A stretch of DNA of 6,468 bases from Geminicoccaceae bacterium (GTDB lineage: Bacteria > Pseudomonadota > Alphaproteobacteria > Geminicoccales > Geminicoccaceae): positions 1 to 6,468 of the forward strand of contig JAGREZ010000333.1 of the NCBI GenBank assembly GCA_020446285.1. The letters are read 5' to 3'. The translations under genes and the position numbers were made by a program. Below, one piece after another: positions 5,405 through 6,468 of this stretch; the stretch's first letter is position 1, and each line of letters starts with the position of its first letter. The notes under the pieces were generated by a model that was not told the origin of the DNA, did not search any database, and was given only the letters and a program-made list of their open reading frames with translations.

Positions 5405-6468
5405 CCGGTCTCCCGGATCCGGTGTTGCATCAGATAGAGGCGACGAAGGGCGAGACGCGCGATTTCACTGTCTTCCTCCTCCCCGTTTCCGGCCATCGCC
5501 GCAAGGCGGCTCGCTGCCGCCTGTGCAACCCCTTCGAGGCGAAGCTCGCGAAGGTCCTCGTCACTCGGCCGGTCGATCAGCCCGTCATGGACACGCAGGT
5601 GACACAGGCGCGCGCGCCACTCCTCGATCCGCGCCTCGATCCGCGCCCGCCCGCCAATGTCGACCTCGCCGGCAAGCGTCAGGTCGAGAAGGAGCCGGTC
5701 CGCGGGCGTCGATCCGGACAGGATCGCCTCGACGCGGGCGATCAGGGCGCCGGCATCGCCGCTGTGCTCCAGCGTCTCCTCGATCCAGCGGCATTCGGCC
5801 GTCGGCACGCGCTCGATCCGGGGCAGCGCACCCGGCTCGTCGATCTCGACGACGAGAACGTGGCCCGGTTCGTTGCTGCGGAACCGGTCGGGTTCGGGCG
5901 TGCCGCTGTACCAGCAGCGCCGGCCGATCCCGAGCGTGCCGTGCCAGTCGCCGAGCGCCAGATAGTCGAGATCGGCCATCTCCGGCAGGCGCGGGTCGAT
6001 CCGGTTGAACGTGCTCTCGCCATCGCCGCCGAAGCCCTGCACACTGCCATGAGCGAGGCCGACGCGCACCAGCCCCGGCCGCCTTTCGCTCGTGGCCATC
6101 CACGCGGTCGGGTCCACCGGATCGTGGCGGTGGCGAAGCGGTGCGGCGAGAATTTCAAGGGACGCATCGTCGATGCGGATCGGTTCGCCCTTGCGGGCAA
6201 TGCGCAGATCGAGCTTCGCCGTGGCGAGGTTCCTCGCGGCATGTTCGAGCCTGTCCCAGAGTGGTCCGGCCTCCGCCGGATCGTGATTGCCGGGCAGGAG
6301 CACCCATGGCCCGCCAAATGGCGACATGGCATCGGCCGCCTTGAGGATCGTACCCTCCTCGGGAAAGGGGGAATCGAAACAATCGCCGGCGACGAGCACC
6401 GCCGCCGCACCACGCGCGCTCGCGATCCCGGCGATCCGCCTGACCGCATCGAACCGCGCCCGGCGCAG
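5401..6468 (-). CDS. SbcD/Mre11/YhaO-like metallophosphoesterase (DNA repair exonuclease), N-terminus missing
   Basis: This is a calcineurin-like metallophosphoesterase, probably the nuclease subunit working with the downstream ATPase on DNA ends. Visible are 355 residues and the stop; the gene starts beyond the window, and the first metal motif (DxH) is not seen. From the edge, the frame reads through to VLVAGDCFDS (fragment residues 24-33, motif GDxxD), then LPGNHDP (58-64, motif GNHD), LAHGS (138-142), and LALGDWHG (170-177). WYSGTPEPDRF (186-196) is the substrate-proximal loop typical of SbcD-like proteins. The rest, about 200-355, is a C-terminal capping domain plus a helical, charged tail that in the family contacts the ATPase coiled coil. 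Odd point: GDWH stands where Mre11 and SbcD have GHxH. The GTG at 6399 is an internal valine in the conserved VLVAGD strand, not a start. The stop overlaps the ATPase start (ATGA), so the two are co-expressed. Confidence 0.88.
   Translation of the reverse strand: MRRARFDAVRRIAGIASARGAAAVLVAGDCFDSPFPEEGTILKAADAMSPFGGPWVLLPGNHDPAEAGPLWDRLEHAARNLATAKLDLRIARKGEPIRIDDASLEILAAPLRHRHDPVDPTAWMATSERRPGLVRVGLAHGSVQGFGGDGESTFNRIDPRLPEMADLDYLALGDWHGTLGIGRRCWYSGTPEPDRFRSNEPGHVLVVEIDEPGALPRIERVPTAECRWIEETLEHSGDAGALIARVEAILSGSTPADRLLLDLTLAGEVDIGGRARIEARIEEWRARLCHLRVHDGLIDRPSDEDLRELRLEGVAQAAASRLAAMAGNGEEEDSEIARLALRRLYLMQHRIRETG
5409..5414 (-). promoter_or_regulatory. Ribosome binding site for the ATPase gene, inside the nuclease gene
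   Basis: On the minus strand GGGAGA lies 4 bases before the ATG at 5404 and 7 before the ATG at 5401. It sits within the last codons of the nuclease gene. The spacing slightly favours the second ATG, which also yields the more family-like N-terminus MRLRRIEL; the difference is one residue. Confidence 0.5.

Noticed and set aside
3986..5437. 483-codon open frame on the plus strand
   Set aside because: It is entirely antisense to the N-terminal half of the ATPase, including Walker A, and has no recognisable domain.

Overview
The window is G+C-rich bacterial chromosomal DNA, densely packed with genes and with a strong GC bias at third codon positions. The gene content and protein style suggest an alphaproteobacterium, probably a Hyphomicrobiales-like lineage: a pseudouridine synthase gene followed directly by rsmD, a DUF599 membrane protein, and a Mre11/Rad50-like pair with a 'GDWH' nuclease and a hookless ATPase. 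This placement is inferred from family resemblance, not from a marker gene. I see no mobile element, CRISPR array, tRNA or rRNA.

Positions 1-1861 (minus strand) form a three-gene operon read right to left: a class I glutamine amidotransferase-like hydrolase of the gamma-glutamyl-GABA hydrolase type (1136-1861), an RluB-type rRNA pseudouridine synthase (261-1139), and RsmD, the 16S rRNA guanine-N2 methyltransferase (1-264, cut by the window edge). Both junctions are ATGA stop/start overlaps, so translation is probably coupled. Two of the three genes modify rRNA; the hydrolase is the odd one out.

Positions 1862-2036 are a 175-bp divergent intergenic region holding an unusual cluster of small direct repeats and a short hairpin. 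I could not assign a convincing promoter in it.

Positions 2037-2762 (plus strand) encode a DUF599 family membrane protein of about 241 residues and unknown function. Its last 31 bases overlap, tail to tail, the end of the next gene.

Positions 2732-6468 (minus strand) form a second operon: a calcineurin-like metallophosphoesterase resembling SbcD/Mre11/YhaO (5401-6468, N-terminus outside the window), then an 890-residue Rad50/SbcC/YhaN-like ABC ATPase (2732-5404), again joined by an ATGA overlap. Together they look like a DNA end-processing nuclease-ATPase complex. Two features separate the pair from textbook Mre11-Rad50: the nuclease has GDWH where GHxH is usual, and the ATPase has no CxxC zinc hook but a roughly 50-residue predicted beta-rich insert between its coiled-coil arms. 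This pair is the most interesting system here. It probably belongs to a widespread but little-studied subfamily rather than being wholly new.
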